A stretch of DNA of 64,000 nt from CBDCGJ01 sp965216645 (GCA_965216645.1 CBDCGJ010000026.1:1-64000), one strand, 5' to 3'. Positions 1-9,736 are shown, counted from the first letter of the stretch. Notes: generated by a model from the sequence alone, not told the origin. A program made the numbers and translations.

Positions 1-3000
1 TTGTCGTAGACGGCATCGATACTGTCGACAGCCTTAGTGCTACCGTCTTTATCCCAATTGCAACCGAAGATTGGCTCGCTGGTATTCGCGGGAACTGGTG
101 AGATATTGCGGACTTTTCCCCAGACTTGCGGTTTTACTTGGCCCTCTAAATCGTCCGGCGTCCCCTCGATGCCTGTCGCGCCGGAGTTGCTGCCGTCGAA
201 ACGCGCGGGTTGAATGGGCTGATCCAGCTCCGCCATGCGGTCACGCAATCTAAGCTTAACGGTCTCCCAAGTCAGCTCCATTTGCTCGACGGTCCCGGCG
301 AACCAGATTTCACCACCTTGGAAACTAACCCCCTCGGAAATCGCCACGCTGTACGGCGCAACGTCGTAATCGGAATCGATCTTGATCGGCACCGGCGCGG
401 TGATATCGTTGCCCCTAATCTCGAAATTCTTCACCACGTGATCGGGCGGCGTCTGGCCGTCATACCGGTTCGTCAACGGGTACAGCTCGACCCCGGTGTT
501 CGCGTCGACAATTGTGTTCTCCTCGATCAACAGCAGGTTCGACGGACCTTTCTCGTGGTCGGAAAAGTAACGAATGCCGGGTTTGTTATCCTTCGATGTC
601 CCGGAGATATTGTTGCGCCGAATGACACCGGAGCTTCGTATCGAGATGCCGTTGCCGTTTCGACTGCCGGATATCTCGTTACCTTCGATCAATGAATCTT
701 GTGCCTGATTATAAATCCCGTGGGTGCCGCCCGTTGATCCGGTTTCTCCGGAATCGACGATACGGTTGTTGATGATTTTGAGATTCGTGTGATCGACCCC
801 GTCGCCAACCCGCTGGGATGCGGATATGCCATTTTCGCCGACATTATGGATGTAACAACGGTCGATCGTCACCTTGTCCGTCGAACCGGTTGATCGCAGA
901 CGAATACCGGTTTTAGGGCAATCGTAAATTTCGCAATCGACGATGACGACATTTGTGACGTCCTTAAGTTGTATACCGTAGTCTGCCGTGTCATGGATTT
1001 TGCAGTTTCTGATCAAAGTGTTGTCGTCACCGGCACTGAGTGAAATCCGCGTCGTTTGATCGAGGTTTTCAATGACGGTATCGAAGTCAGCGGGGTCGTA
1101 AACGTTATCGGTCTCCGTCTCCGCGAAGGGATTATTCCGATCCACTCGCTTTATGGTCACCCGACGTCCGTCAAAACCCCATTTTCTGTACTTGTCGAGC
1201 TGACCGTCCGCGTTCGTCAGAACTATCTCCCCGACAGCTACGCTGGCCTGTCCGCTTGTCGTACCCGAAGAGAACAGATGTTGCTCATAATTCCCCGGTT
1301 CCTTGAGCCGAGGGTCGTAATATGTGTTCGCTGGCGCGTCGGACGGCTTGGTCACGAAACCCTTGTCCGAAAAGTAGAGGGTCTTCTCCTCGGCGGCTTC
1401 CGGATCGTAACCGTTCATTTCCACCAACCACTGTATGTCGCAATCGAGATCGACAACGATGGGGACCGGCGCTGGAGCCGCTGTGGAGGTCAGCATCGCG
1501 GTCAGGCCGGTCAGTGTGAAAGTGCCGTTATCGGCCACAAGCGTATATGACCCAGACGCAGGCGTGTAGGTTAACGTCGCATCCTGACCTGTCAGCACAT
1601 AAGTGCCGTCGTCGGCCGTGATGCGCCGGCTCGTTTCAAGTGCTGCGCTCTGACCGGTGAGTGAAAAAGTACCTTTGTCCGCGACCAACGTGTAGTTGGT
1701 CGCATACGTCAGCGTCGCGTCTTGACCGGTCAACAGCAACGTGCCGTTGCCGGCGGTCAAGCGACGACCGGCTTTGAGTGCCGATGCCTGGCCGGTTAGT
1801 GCGTATGCACCCTTATCGGCTGTCAGGGTCGGATCGGCGGCACCGTGGGTTAGTGTCGCGTCCTTACCGCTGAGAGAGAATTGACCGTTGTTGGCAGACA
1901 GTTCCCGGTTCGCTTTTAGGCTTGCCGTCTTTCCGGATACGGTATAGGTGCCGCCGTCGGCCGCAAGCGTGTGGCTGCCGGACGATTCCGTCACCAGCAT
2001 ATTGACCGCGAGACCCCAGCACTCCCAGGCCTTTGTGCCGCTCGTCTTCTCGATGCCGATGCGGGCAGTCTGAGAAGACGTAACGTGTACACCTTCGTCG
2101 ATGACTTCGGTGATGACGCCTTCCTGGGTCGCCGTCGTGCCGTCTTCGGTGTTGAGCGACATAGCTGCGGTTTGTTCGAGCGCCCCGGTTCCTTCGCCGG
2201 TATTGCCGTACAGGCCATAGTGCGAGGTTGTCGTGCCGGTGGACTCCGTCCCTCGCCAGGCGAATTTGGTCGCCCGGAAAGTCCGGCCGGTCAGCGCGCT
2301 ATGCCCGCTCGGACCATCGCAATCGACCGCACCCGCTAAAGCGCCGCTGGAAGAGTAAACGACGTTCGTGTTTTCGGCGGAATTGTTGAAATCGCCCGCA
2401 CCGCTGCCGACACCCGACTCGCCATTGTCCCACCCCCCGCTGTCCGCCGCATCGCCCGTGTCCGGCGTGACGGTTGTGGGGAAGTTTTGGTCGATGGCGA
2501 CGACATGACCCTCGCCCCAACCGTCACTATTATCGACTAAATCACCGCTAGCGCCCCGTAGAACGTAGATATCGTCGAGGACCAAATCCGGCCCATTGTT
2601 TTCGCCGTAAAACCGTAGAACATTGGCGGCATTGGTGCCGTTGTTGAGATCCTGCGATGTGAGATCGATTTCAAGATTGCCGTCCATATACAGCTTGACG
2701 GTGGCGCTGTCCCCGCGCGTGAATACCAATTCAAAATGCGTTTGATCACCGCCGCTGGTGCTGTTCTGCTCCATGGTCGCGGTGCTGGTACCGACGGTGG
2801 TGTTGGTGGCGTCTCTTAACTCGATAGTGCCGTTGTTGGCGCAGCGCAGGCGAATATGCCACGCGCTGGCGTTACCGAGGCGGAGAAAGACAAAACCGGT
2901 GGAAGCCGATTCGATTTTGGCGAAAAACGAGATATAGCAAGTGCCGCCGTCCACCACGAAATCAGAAGACGCCTGCGGATTGAAGTCGAGAAACGCAGCG

Positions 3001-3188
3001 TCCGTCGCTGAAGATTGGAGTACCCAACCGGACGAACCTTGCGAGCCCGACCGCTTGTAAGCGGTGCCGGTGTCAACGGTAACCCCTGCCGTGGCGTTGC
3101 CGCCATGCGCATCGTGCTGGAACCCGTCGATCGGCCCGGCTTGGACGTCAAATTCACCGCCAGAAAAAAGTTCGAGCGTAATTGCCAT
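1..3188 (-). CDS. Giant modular phage tail protein (tip/hub-like), 3' end outside window
   Basis: About 1,062 codons are visible, open to the left edge. The start is the ATG at 3188, a short gap after the 138-aa gene. Residues about 1-230 are beta-rich and look like a concanavalin/LamG-type carbohydrate-binding fold, with motifs such as FFAKIES and LYMDGNLEIDL. Residues about 400-566 are tandem 22-residue beta repeats. Residues about 573-675 begin a phage tail hub-like domain (CDIQWLVEMNGYD, then GEIVLTNADGQLD). Residues about 676-955 are a right-handed beta-helix with NosD-like Asn/Gly turns (RNCKIHD, IEGNEISGS, RRNNISGTS). The hub-like domain resumes at about 960 (RLRDRMAELDQPIQP). It follows the tape-measure gene, as tail-tip genes do. 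Presumed role: virion tail tip with glycan-binding or depolymerase ability. The tail function is well supported by context; the exact role is inference. Confidence 0.75.
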   Translation of the reverse strand, partial: MAITLELFSGGEFDVQAGPIDGFQHDAHGGNATAGVTVDTGTAYKRSGSQGSSGWVLQSSATDAAFLDFNPQASSDFVVDGGTCYISFFAKIESASTGFVFLRLGNASAWHIRLRCANNGTIELRDATNTTVGTSTATMEQNSTSGGDQTHFELVFTRGDSATVKLYMDGNLEIDLTSQDLNNGTNAANVLRFYGENNGPDLVLDDIYVLRGASGDLVDNSDGWGEGHVVAIDQNFPTTVTPDTGDAADSGGWDNGESGVGSGAGDFNNSAENTNVVYSSSGALAGAVDCDGPSGHSALTGRTFRATKFAWRGTESTGTTTSHYGLYGNTGEGTGALEQTAAMSLNTEDGTTATQEGVITEVIDEGVHVTSSQTARIGIEKTSGTKAWECWGLAVNMLVTESSGSHTLAADGGTYTVSGKTASLKANRELSANNGQFSLSGKDATLTHGAADPTLTADKGAYALTGQASALKAGRRLTAGNGTLLLTGQDATLTYATNYTLVADKGTFSLTGQSAALETSRRITADDGTYVLTGQDATLTYTPASGSYTLVADNGTFTLTGLTAMLTSTAAPAPVPIVVDLDCDIQWLVEMNGYDPEAAEEKTLYFSDKGFVTKPSDAPANTYYDPRLKEPGNYEQHLFSSGTTSGQASVAVGEIVLTNADGQLDKYRKWGFDGRRVTIKRVDRNNPFAETETDNVYDPADFDTVIENLDQTTRISLSAGDDNTLIRNCKIHDTADYGIQLKDVTNVVIVDCEIYDCPKTGIRLRSTGSTDKVTIDRCYIHNVGENGISASQRVGDGVDHTNLKIINNRIVDSGETGSTGGTHGIYNQAQDSLIEGNEISGSRNGNGISIRSSGVIRRNNISGTSKDNKPGIRYFSDHEKGPSNLLLIEENTIVDANTGVELYPLTNRYDGQTPPDHVVKNFEIRGNDITAPVPIKIDSDYDVAPYSVAISEGVSFQGGEIWFAGTVEQMELTWETVKLRLRDRMAELDQPIQPARFDGSNSGATGIEGTPDDLEGQVKPQVWGKVRNISPVPANTSEPIFGCNWDKDGSTKAVDSIDAVYD
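1490..1985 (-). repeat. Seven tandem 22-residue beta repeats inside the tail protein
   Basis: The encoded protein shows about seven units with the pattern LTAdnGtytLTGqdAtLt. They alternate between an A form (T-L-x-A-D-x-G) and a B form (R-x-L-x-A-x-N-G). Each unit predicts one beta-hairpin, so the whole would make an elongated beta stalk between the N-terminal domain and the hub domain. The alternation suggests growth by duplication of a 44-residue pair. Confidence 0.75.
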
Positions 3189-3220
3189 TTATCGTGGCTC
3201 CGATTTAGCCAGCCGGGGAA

Positions 3221-3637
3221 TTACGCGAGCGTGAACAAGCCGTCGGTGCCGTCGAAGTCGATGGTCAGGGTTTCCGTGTCCGCGAGGGTCAGACTGGAGC
3301 CATAGTCGTACCAGCCGATGAGCGGATTGGCCGGGGATGTCGGCGTGTCGTTATAGATCACCACATAGCGGAACGGGCCGACAGACCCGCCAGACGCGGT
3401 CAAAACAAGGTCGGTTAGAATAAGTTTGTAAGTGCCGCTGGTTTCCGACGATGAGGAGGTCGTGATGTTCCGGGTCGAGAGGTTGGTATAGGTGATCTCC
3501 GTGATATCCGCCAATACCGCATTCGTGGCTGTCGGCGCCGTATTGGTCAACGCCACCACCAGCTGGTCGGTCTCGAGGTCGTGAACTTTATGCGCCAAGT
3601 CTTCGACGAATTGATTGAACTTGTTATAGGTCGCCAT
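3221..3637 (-). CDS. Small conserved phage tail protein (138 aa)
   Basis: A 138-residue protein starting MATYNKFNQFVEDLAHKV and ending in a beta-rich half with GPFRYVVIYND and GWYDYGSS. Such proteins are common between the tape-measure and tail-tip genes of alphaproteobacterial siphophages, but I know no experimental role. It has its own ribosome site (GGAGAAT) and lies directly downstream of an intrinsic terminator that closes the TMP-A gene, so it may have its own promoter or rely on readthrough. A structural tail role is inferred from position. Confidence 0.65.
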   Translation of the reverse strand: MATYNKFNQFVEDLAHKVHDLETDQLVVALTNTAPTATNAVLADITEITYTNLSTRNITTSSSSETSGTYKLILTDLVLTASGGSVGPFRYVVIYNDTPTSPANPLIGWYDYGSSLTLADTETLTIDFDGTDGLFTLA

Positions 3638-3651
3638 TTCGATTCTCCATG

Positions 3652-3673
3652 AAAAAACCCGCCAAGCGGCGGG
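3652..3673 (-). terminator. Intrinsic terminator after TMP-A
   Basis: On the minus strand a perfect 6-bp CCCGCC/GGCGGG stem with a 4-base loop is followed by six T. It sits between the TMP-A stop and the start of the 138-aa tail gene. Confidence 0.8.
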
Positions 3674-3699
3674 TCGGTTTGTCTTTACCGGTGTTGCGG

Positions 3700-6600
3700 C
3701 TAGATTGCTTTGGCCGATGCGCGCCGGCGAATTCTCGCCATCTCGACTTTGTCTTCCTTCAAGTCGCTGAGCGCCTTCAAAGTCTCTTCGGCGATTGCGC
3801 CACGGTGTTCGCCCGTCTGGTGGAAGAGGCCGATAATCCGCTCGTTATCTTCGTGGATCACCCGACCGACTTCTCGTATTTCCCTCACGATGTCGGCGTT
3901 CGCCAGCATGCGGTCGCTGCCGCGGTCCTCGACGAACGGACGCGGCGTGACCGTGACCATTTCGCCGCCGCTGACGCGCATGAACGGCACCACATTGTCG
4001 ATCCCGCTGCCGGGAACCATGAAGCTGCCGCCACGATTGAATCCGGGGACAAGGCCTGCATCGTAGTGGAGTTCCCGCGCCGCGAGAATACCGGCCTCGC
4101 TAACCTGCCCTGATTTTATGTACTGCTGCCATTCGCCAGTCCCGAAGTTTCCTGTAAACCCGGTCACATAGGCCAAGGAAGCGTTAAACGCTTTATTCTT
4201 GCCGAGGTCGATCCCCTTCTCCGCCGCATAGGCGAATGACGCATCGCGAAAGCCGCCGGCACCGAAATCGCCGTTATACCCGGAAGCATTCGCCAGGATC
4301 GCGTTGCGGAAGGGATTGAGACCGCCGCCGCCATTCGTCAGGAATCCGCTCAGCACTTCCATGATGGCGGCCCCCAATTCTGAGATGCCCGAGTTGATCC
4401 CCTTCAACTGATCCAGTTGATTTTCGGCAATCCGGAGCTGGCGTTCGGCGACGCTTTCCGTCGCGTCGAGGACGTCCATGACTTGATTGAAGTCCTTGGC
4501 ATAGGCTTCGGACGACGCATTGTAGAAACGGGACGCTTCCAGGAATGTCTGCGCCACGCCGGGCAAGTCCGCGATAGCGTCTAGATCGCCGAGCTGAGCG
4601 CGGTTCGCGACATCCTCGAACAACGTCCGGGATTCCTCAAGCTGTTGACGCGGGGACAGGGTCGATAGATTGCCGAATTTCAAGCTGTTGCGGAAGGTAC
4701 CGATACTGTCCAGAACGCGCGTCCAATCGGCCGAGGCCTGCGTCGCCTCCTCGATTTTGCCGGTCACGTCCGCCATTTGCCAACTGAACAGCTCCATAAC
4801 CCCGTTCATGTCGGCACCGTTGGCAACCGCATCCGACAAGACCGTATCTGCCTGCGACGCCAGAGCGATAATGTCGTTCAAACCCGGCGTCGCGTACGCG
4901 AAAATCTGGCTCTGTATATTGCGGTTAAACTCCGCAGTCAGCCGATCTTGCGCGCCGTCGAACTGCCCCTCCAACTGCTCGACGCTGAGCCCCAGTTCTT
5001 CCGCCTTCTCCTTGGCCTCCTCGAACGCGTCTTTCAAGGCATTCAATTGTTTTTCGAATGGACCGACGGCCTGTTCCGGCGGCGCGAACAGTTGGTCGAA
5101 ATTGAGCCCAAAGCCGATGTCAGCGGCCAGTTCTTCGACGCTTTCTGCCGTCGTGTTCTCCAGCACCTTGGCCAGCACCTCTGGCAGCTCGCCTTCTTCC
5201 GTGAACGCGACCGTGAAACGACCGATGAAATCCTTCAACGCGAGAGCGAAGCCGCGTTCGTCGTGACCGAAATCGTTATGCTTGATGCCGTCGACGATCG
5301 ATTGGAAGCCCTCGTTTTGAGAGAACACAATCTGGGAATCGCCGATGCCAAAGCCTTGCTTTAACGTCAGATCGAACTTCTCGACGATCCCGTCCATGAT
5401 CCCGGTCACGGCATCGGTGAAGGTCTTGGCGACCTTGCCGCCTTCTTCCGCCGAGATCTCGTCCAGTTTCGGTGTACTGCCGATCACCCGGTCGCCATCG
5501 CCGCCGAAGGCGACCTGGACGCGCGGGTTCTCTTCATCCTCCAACAGGCTCATCACCGCCGGTAGGGCTAGCGCCGCAATCGGCAGGATGAAGGGCGCAA
5601 CCGCCCCGATCCCCGCCGCAAGTGGCCCCGCCGTTGTCAACGCACCGCCGGTAGCGGACGCCAACGTGCCTGCGGACGTTATGCCCACAGCCGGTGCCGA
5701 CGCTGTCAACCCGAGAGTCGTGCCGAGCGACCCGAGGCTCGTGCCGAACGACGTCAAGGCGGAGGTCACGGTGCTGCCGAAACTGCCAAAAAACGACTTT
5801 CCGATACTGAGTATGTCGCCAAAACCGATAGATGGGCCACTGGTGCGTTGCCCGCCGCCGAACAGGCTGGAAAAAAATCCACCGATCCCGCCGCCGCTTA
5901 CCTGGCCGCCACCGCTGAACAGATTGCCAAGTAGACGACTAGCGCCATTGGTGATCGACGATACCAAGCTTTGGATCACCGAACTGGCCAGGTTTTTCAG
6001 GGTGTTCTTGCCGATGTCGACGAAGGCTTTCCAGAATCCTTTGGCTTTCTTCAGGTTCCCTTCGAACAACGCGGTCAGGGTATCGTGGATCAGGGCACGG
6101 GTCTGATCGACGCCCGCCTTCAGCGGGTCGGTGATCGCCGCGCCCAGTTTGTCCCCGAAACTGAGAGTCTTTTCAGTGAGCGTTTCGACTCCTTCACCGA
6201 ACTTGTCCAGTTGGTCGAGCTGAGTTTTCTGTTCTGCCGTCCGTGCCTGTTCGACCTCCAGGAGATCTTGGTTCGATTCCAGGATCGTGTCGCCGATATC
6301 CGTCTGCTGGACCAGATCCTCGTTGGTCGCCGCCACCAGATCGCCAAGCGCGTCCGCCTGCCGGGCCTGCTCGTCGTACGCATCCGCCGTCGCCTCAACT
6401 TGATTTGTCCGCGCCTGTTCTCCCTTCAGCACCTTATCGAATGCCGCCCGGTCCGGCAGGGCGTCATCCCCGGCGCTGCCATGGACCGGCTTGCCGTCGC
6501 CCGCCTTGCCCCCGCCGGGCACAAACTTCTCCAACAACGCCTTCAGCTCTTCGCAGCAATCCCTCGGCATGCCTTGCACGGAAGTCGGCGGCAAAGACGC

Positions 6601-7935
6601 TGGCGGCATGGCCGATCCGCCGTTCGACGGTGGTATCGCGCCGCCGCCCTGCGCCGCATCATTCCGCAAGCGACTTTCGAGGACCGTGCCTTCAAGCAGA
6701 CCGGGTAGATGTAGACCGGTCTTCTCAGAAATCTTCGTGACGAAGTCCAGAACCGACCCCATATCACTGCTGATTTTGTTCGAATTCTCGATGAATTCAC
6801 GGACCGCTCCCGTTAGTTCGGATTGTGAGCGGACAAGGCGCTGCTGTTGGTCCTCATGATCGGCTGGGATATCGAATTTGATCGGCATCGGCACAGACAA
6901 TGGGTCGCCATCCTTTAGACTGGTCTCGAACGCGGCCTGTTCTTCGATTTGCGTGTGGTATTTGGACATGACGCCCCTGACCATCAATCCCGATAGCCCG
7001 CTCGATACGTCGTGCTTTTCCAGCCAGGTTCGCCGATCCGCGAAATTCTCCTCCAGATACTTAAGCCCTTTCGCAATGTCCGACGCCAAAGCTGCCGCAG
7101 TGTCCTTTACGGCTGCACCAACCTTAGCTGGGTAGACGCTTATCCTCGCTAGGCTCGCGTCTAGTTTCGCGTCATTTACGACGCTTTTCTGTGATATTTT
7201 GTCGTATTCATTAATCGTTTTTTGGTCGAGATAGGCACCTTGTTTGCGGACAAAATCCATGTCGCTTTTGATCTTGACCGGTCCCTGACTCATTAGATTG
7301 AGGCTCAATCCGTGCTTGTCGCCCAGCGCCGCCGACAGGATTTTCCTTTGATTAAATTCGCTGCCTTCGGACTTCACGATTGCCGACAGCCGAAGCAGGA
7401 CCGCGATTACATCTTTGGCATCTTTCCCGGCCAGGCCCAGTTCCTTGCCGAACTCCTTCAGCGTCACGTCCAATGCACTGACGCCGTTGTCGGACTTCAA
7501 CATCGCGCCGTTTAGGCTGTACATGAAGTTTTGGAAGTCGGAAGCTTCAATACCGGCTTTCTTGAACACAAGCCTTAAAATATCTAAACGTTCGGCCGGG
7601 ACGTCCAAATCTTTGGACAGCTTAATAAGCTTGCTGACTTCTGTTTGCGTGGTTCCCGCTGAACTCACAACACTTTTGGCAATATCGGAAGCAACTTTGG
7701 TAATCGGCCCGAAGACCTTGCTGCTTGACGCCAACTGTATGGTGGATTGACTATCCTGGCTCGCGATTTTGCTGTTTTCGGCAACCAACTTGTCGAAATG
7801 ACTGAAGTCGTCGAGCAGGTCCGCAGTCTTTTTCAACGGTGTGTACGCGTCAAGCGACGCTTTGCGGATGTCTGAAATTGTTCGGACCACTTTCGTGTGG
7901 TCGATGTCGATCTTTATCGAGATTGGCGGAGCCAT
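3700..7935 (-). CDS. Tape-measure protein TMP-A, the only full-length copy (1,411 aa)
   Basis: Tail tape-measure protein, which sets siphovirus tail length and enters the cell envelope at DNA injection. The start is the ATG at 7935 (MAPPISIKIDID), 5 nt after GGAGG; an upstream in-frame start at 7947 lacks that spacing. Order of parts: N-terminal segment with the shared VVRTISDIRKA motif (residues about 12-30); alpha-helical middle; a CCEELKALLEKF motif near 465; a linker with VEQARTAEQKTQLDQL; a hydrophobic Gly/Ser/Phe-rich stretch (about 660-800) typical of the membrane-entering part; and a long C-terminal half ending in the tape-measure signature GGSFMVPGSGIDNVV. This C-terminal half (about residues 780-1411) is found in no other copy in the array. 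The gene is followed by a terminator and tail genes, so it is probably the functional TMP. Confidence 0.85.
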   Translation of the reverse strand: MAPPISIKIDIDHTKVVRTISDIRKASLDAYTPLKKTADLLDDFSHFDKLVAENSKIASQDSQSTIQLASSSKVFGPITKVASDIAKSVVSSAGTTQTEVSKLIKLSKDLDVPAERLDILRLVFKKAGIEASDFQNFMYSLNGAMLKSDNGVSALDVTLKEFGKELGLAGKDAKDVIAVLLRLSAIVKSEGSEFNQRKILSAALGDKHGLSLNLMSQGPVKIKSDMDFVRKQGAYLDQKTINEYDKISQKSVVNDAKLDASLARISVYPAKVGAAVKDTAAALASDIAKGLKYLEENFADRRTWLEKHDVSSGLSGLMVRGVMSKYHTQIEEQAAFETSLKDGDPLSVPMPIKFDIPADHEDQQQRLVRSQSELTGAVREFIENSNKISSDMGSVLDFVTKISEKTGLHLPGLLEGTVLESRLRNDAAQGGGAIPPSNGGSAMPPASLPPTSVQGMPRDCCEELKALLEKFVPGGGKAGDGKPVHGSAGDDALPDRAAFDKVLKGEQARTNQVEATADAYDEQARQADALGDLVAATNEDLVQQTDIGDTILESNQDLLEVEQARTAEQKTQLDQLDKFGEGVETLTEKTLSFGDKLGAAITDPLKAGVDQTRALIHDTLTALFEGNLKKAKGFWKAFVDIGKNTLKNLASSVIQSLVSSITNGASRLLGNLFSGGGQVSGGGIGGFFSSLFGGGQRTSGPSIGFGDILSIGKSFFGSFGSTVTSALTSFGTSLGSLGTTLGLTASAPAVGITSAGTLASATGGALTTAGPLAAGIGAVAPFILPIAALALPAVMSLLEDEENPRVQVAFGGDGDRVIGSTPKLDEISAEEGGKVAKTFTDAVTGIMDGIVEKFDLTLKQGFGIGDSQIVFSQNEGFQSIVDGIKHNDFGHDERGFALALKDFIGRFTVAFTEEGELPEVLAKVLENTTAESVEELAADIGFGLNFDQLFAPPEQAVGPFEKQLNALKDAFEEAKEKAEELGLSVEQLEGQFDGAQDRLTAEFNRNIQSQIFAYATPGLNDIIALASQADTVLSDAVANGADMNGVMELFSWQMADVTGKIEEATQASADWTRVLDSIGTFRNSLKFGNLSTLSPRQQLEESRTLFEDVANRAQLGDLDAIADLPGVAQTFLEASRFYNASSEAYAKDFNQVMDVLDATESVAERQLRIAENQLDQLKGINSGISELGAAIMEVLSGFLTNGGGGLNPFRNAILANASGYNGDFGAGGFRDASFAYAAEKGIDLGKNKAFNASLAYVTGFTGNFGTGEWQQYIKSGQVSEAGILAARELHYDAGLVPGFNRGGSFMVPGSGIDNVVPFMRVSGGEMVTVTPRPFVEDRGSDRMLANADIVREIREVGRVIHEDNERIIGLFHQTGEHRGAIAEETLKALSDLKEDKVEMARIRRRASAKAI

Positions 7936-7947
7936 CGATACCTCCAC

Positions 7948-7970
7948 GATGGCCTCTCAATTGAGGCATC
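7948..7970 (-). promoter_or_regulatory. Hairpin just before the TMP-A ribosome site
   Basis: Minus-strand GATGCCTC and GAGAGGCCATC pair around an AATT loop with small bulges, immediately before the GGAGG ribosome site of TMP-A. No T-run follows, so it is not a standard terminator. It could be a weak attenuator or affect translation start. The same hairpin is at 24902-24924 before TMP-H. Confidence 0.4.
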
Positions 7971-7998
7971 GTTATCAAATTGTAATGGGAATCAGCTG

Positions 7999-8661
7999 CT
8001 AATCTTCGCAGCGGACTCGGAAATGTTTTAGAAGGTTTTTGCAAGAAATAGCGGTCGTATCGCCGGTTTCGTCGTTCCAGACACTAACCCGATGCCGTGT
8101 TTCGTTGTCGCAAGTGACGATCCAGTAACCCGTCTTATCCTTCGACTCGCGATGGAATTTTTGATCGACTATCTTGGGGCAATCTCGACCGTATTGATTG
8201 ATGATAAAATCGAAATAGGTGCGAACATATTCATCCGGCTTGGCCAACAGTCTTTTGTATTTCGGCTCTTTGCCTTTCAGCGCGCCAAGGAAGTCGGGTG
8301 TCTTCTCAGGTACGTCACTCAACCCCTTCATTGTCCAAACATTTTGCCGATCCACTGTCAGGAGCCAGTAATGCCCGAGAAGGCACAACAGTGACCAATA
8401 GGCCGTGCCATGCTCGTCCCGGCCCATGAATGCATGCGTGCGATAGCCATCGCAAACGCCGCCATTTTCGCGCACCAGGCTAAAAATATAGGCGCCTTGA
8501 CCTTGCTTGGGATACTTCGACAACTCAGCGAAACCAATACCGCGTTGCGTGATCGTCTTAACTGTACTGTCAATCGACTGCGCTAATGTCGCGTTCGGAA
8601 ACAAGTGCAAGGCAAAAATAATGATGCCCAACTTAATGATGGATTTCCCGGACTCTTTCAT
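7999..8661 (-). CDS. Exported Cys-rich protein, family E2, partner of TMP-A
   Basis: The ATG at 8661 gives a 220-residue protein with a clear signal peptide: KSG-KSIIK positive start, hydrophobic core LGIIIFALHLF, cleavage near ALAQS. Upstream in-frame starts would bury the signal peptide. The mature part has six Cys (contexts GGVCDGY, SLLCLL, RDCPKI, VTCDNE, ISCKNL, VRCED), suggesting disulfides in the periplasm. Other landmarks are GHYWLLTVDRQNVWTMKGL and LLAKPDEYVRTYFDF. It ends about 64 nt before the TMP-A start and is a close homologue of 24953-25615, which precedes TMP-H with the same TMP N-terminus. I recognise no named family. A role as cognate exclusion protein for the TMP is inference. 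Confidence 0.7.
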   Translation of the reverse strand: MKESGKSIIKLGIIIFALHLFPNATLAQSIDSTVKTITQRGIGFAELSKYPKQGQGAYIFSLVRENGGVCDGYRTHAFMGRDEHGTAYWSLLCLLGHYWLLTVDRQNVWTMKGLSDVPEKTPDFLGALKGKEPKYKRLLAKPDEYVRTYFDFIINQYGRDCPKIVDQKFHRESKDKTGYWIVTCDNETRHRVSVWNDETGDTTAISCKNLLKHFRVRCED

Positions 8662-8764
8662 GCGAGCGAGTATTACGCTCTCGTCAAACCTCGTCAATCG
8701 CAATCCGCGGGCTGTGGGTTTTCACGTCGTATGTTCAAGCAACAATAATTCCGGCCGGCCAAAA

Positions 8765-9052
8765 CTAGCTTGTCACGAACAGCATACGTTGATTTCCAGT
8801 ATAATTACTTAAGTTTGGCAGGAACAGATAAACAAGCATAATGCTCGCAAATCCCGCTTCGATCGCAAGGCCATCAGCCGCATCTTCCAGACGGCCCGAA
8901 CCAAGGCCCGATATCTGCCGGTTTACGCCCGTCAAACTCATCGAAAGCCGATCTGCGGCTTCGCGTATTTCGTCCAGTTTGCGGACGACAAAATTGGTCG
9001 ATGACGCCATACCCGCACCATCGATGGAGATCGACAAGTTCATGTCATCCAT
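8765..9052 (-). pseudogene. TMP-B relic: N-terminal stub of a tape-measure gene
   Basis: It encodes MDDMNLSISIDGAG followed by the shared motif FVVRKLDEIREAA, the hallmark of TMP N-termini in this array. After about 75 residues it runs into an unrelated tail and stops. No other TMP part is left. It sits downstream of an E3 gene, so the pair E3 plus this TMP type was probably once complete. A 130-bp match is at 25770-25894. Confidence 0.7.
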
Positions 9053-9253
9053 CGGACAAACACCCAATTTTAGAAGTTCGATTTATGTGCCACCACGTTG
9101 GGCAAATGCCTAAGGCGGCGAAGTCTCGTTCCAGACCCAATAACTCGGTATCGACGGCAAAATTAACGTCGAAGTCACGGCGGACCGATGCCCGTCATTC
9201 GCGCCTTTGAGGCGAGTTAAGATATTCTCACGTTAACCGGCGGTTTGGCATAT

Positions 9254-9736
9254 CTAGTTTTTTTGCTTCCGATTGCGATACAAATCTTCGAGCCAGTCGC
9301 AGTTCATCTCTTTCGACCACGTTCGGAACTTACCGCCGGTCCGCAGTAACTCGTTTATGTCGTCGCAGCTAACGAGTTTGAACCAGGTTTTTTTATAACC
9401 GCTGATTTCCAAAATCATGCGATTGGAATTCGTGCAAAAGATGAGCCAATGCCCCTGATGGTGATTTCTCACCCCGCCGAAAATCGCCTCGACGACTTCG
9501 TCGCATCTGTCATCGTTGCGCAGCATGAAGGTAAAAGACGATTTGATATAATCTTGGCCCATCACCAGTTGGCGGCGATAAGATGGCGACTGCTCTCTTT
9601 GAATTTCCCTCACGACGTCGTCGAATTTCGTTTCCTGACCGACATCGTGGCCAAACACTTGCGCATGCGGCGACAGGATCAACAAACAAACGATCGCCGG
9701 AAAAAATATCGTTCTTAGCCTGGGACTCATTTTCAT
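9254..9736 (-). CDS. Exported protein, family E3 (160 aa), upstream of TMP-B relic
   Basis: MKMSPRLRTIFFPAIVCLLILS is a strong signal peptide with likely cleavage near VFGHD. The mature part has four Cys (DRCDEVV, LIFCTNSN, LVSCDDI, EMNCDWL). The section GHWLIFCTNSNRMILEIS parallels GYWIVTCDNETRHRVSV of family E2, so E3 looks like a shorter relative of E2. Near-identical copies are 28969-29451 (complete) and 25901-26128 (cut). Location is periplasmic by prediction; function is unknown. In the array logic it would be the partner of the B-type TMP. Confidence 0.7.
   Translation of the reverse strand: MKMSPRLRTIFFPAIVCLLILSPHAQVFGHDVGQETKFDDVVREIQREQSPSYRRQLVMGQDYIKSSFTFMLRNDDRCDEVVEAIFGGVRNHHQGHWLIFCTNSNRMILEISGYKKTWFKLVSCDDINELLRTGGKFRTWSKEMNCDWLEDLYRNRKQKN

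Noticed and set aside
8765..9052. TMP-B stub as an independent small protein
   Set aside because: It ends in non-homologous sequence and has a matching broken copy at 25770-25894; relic is the simpler reading.
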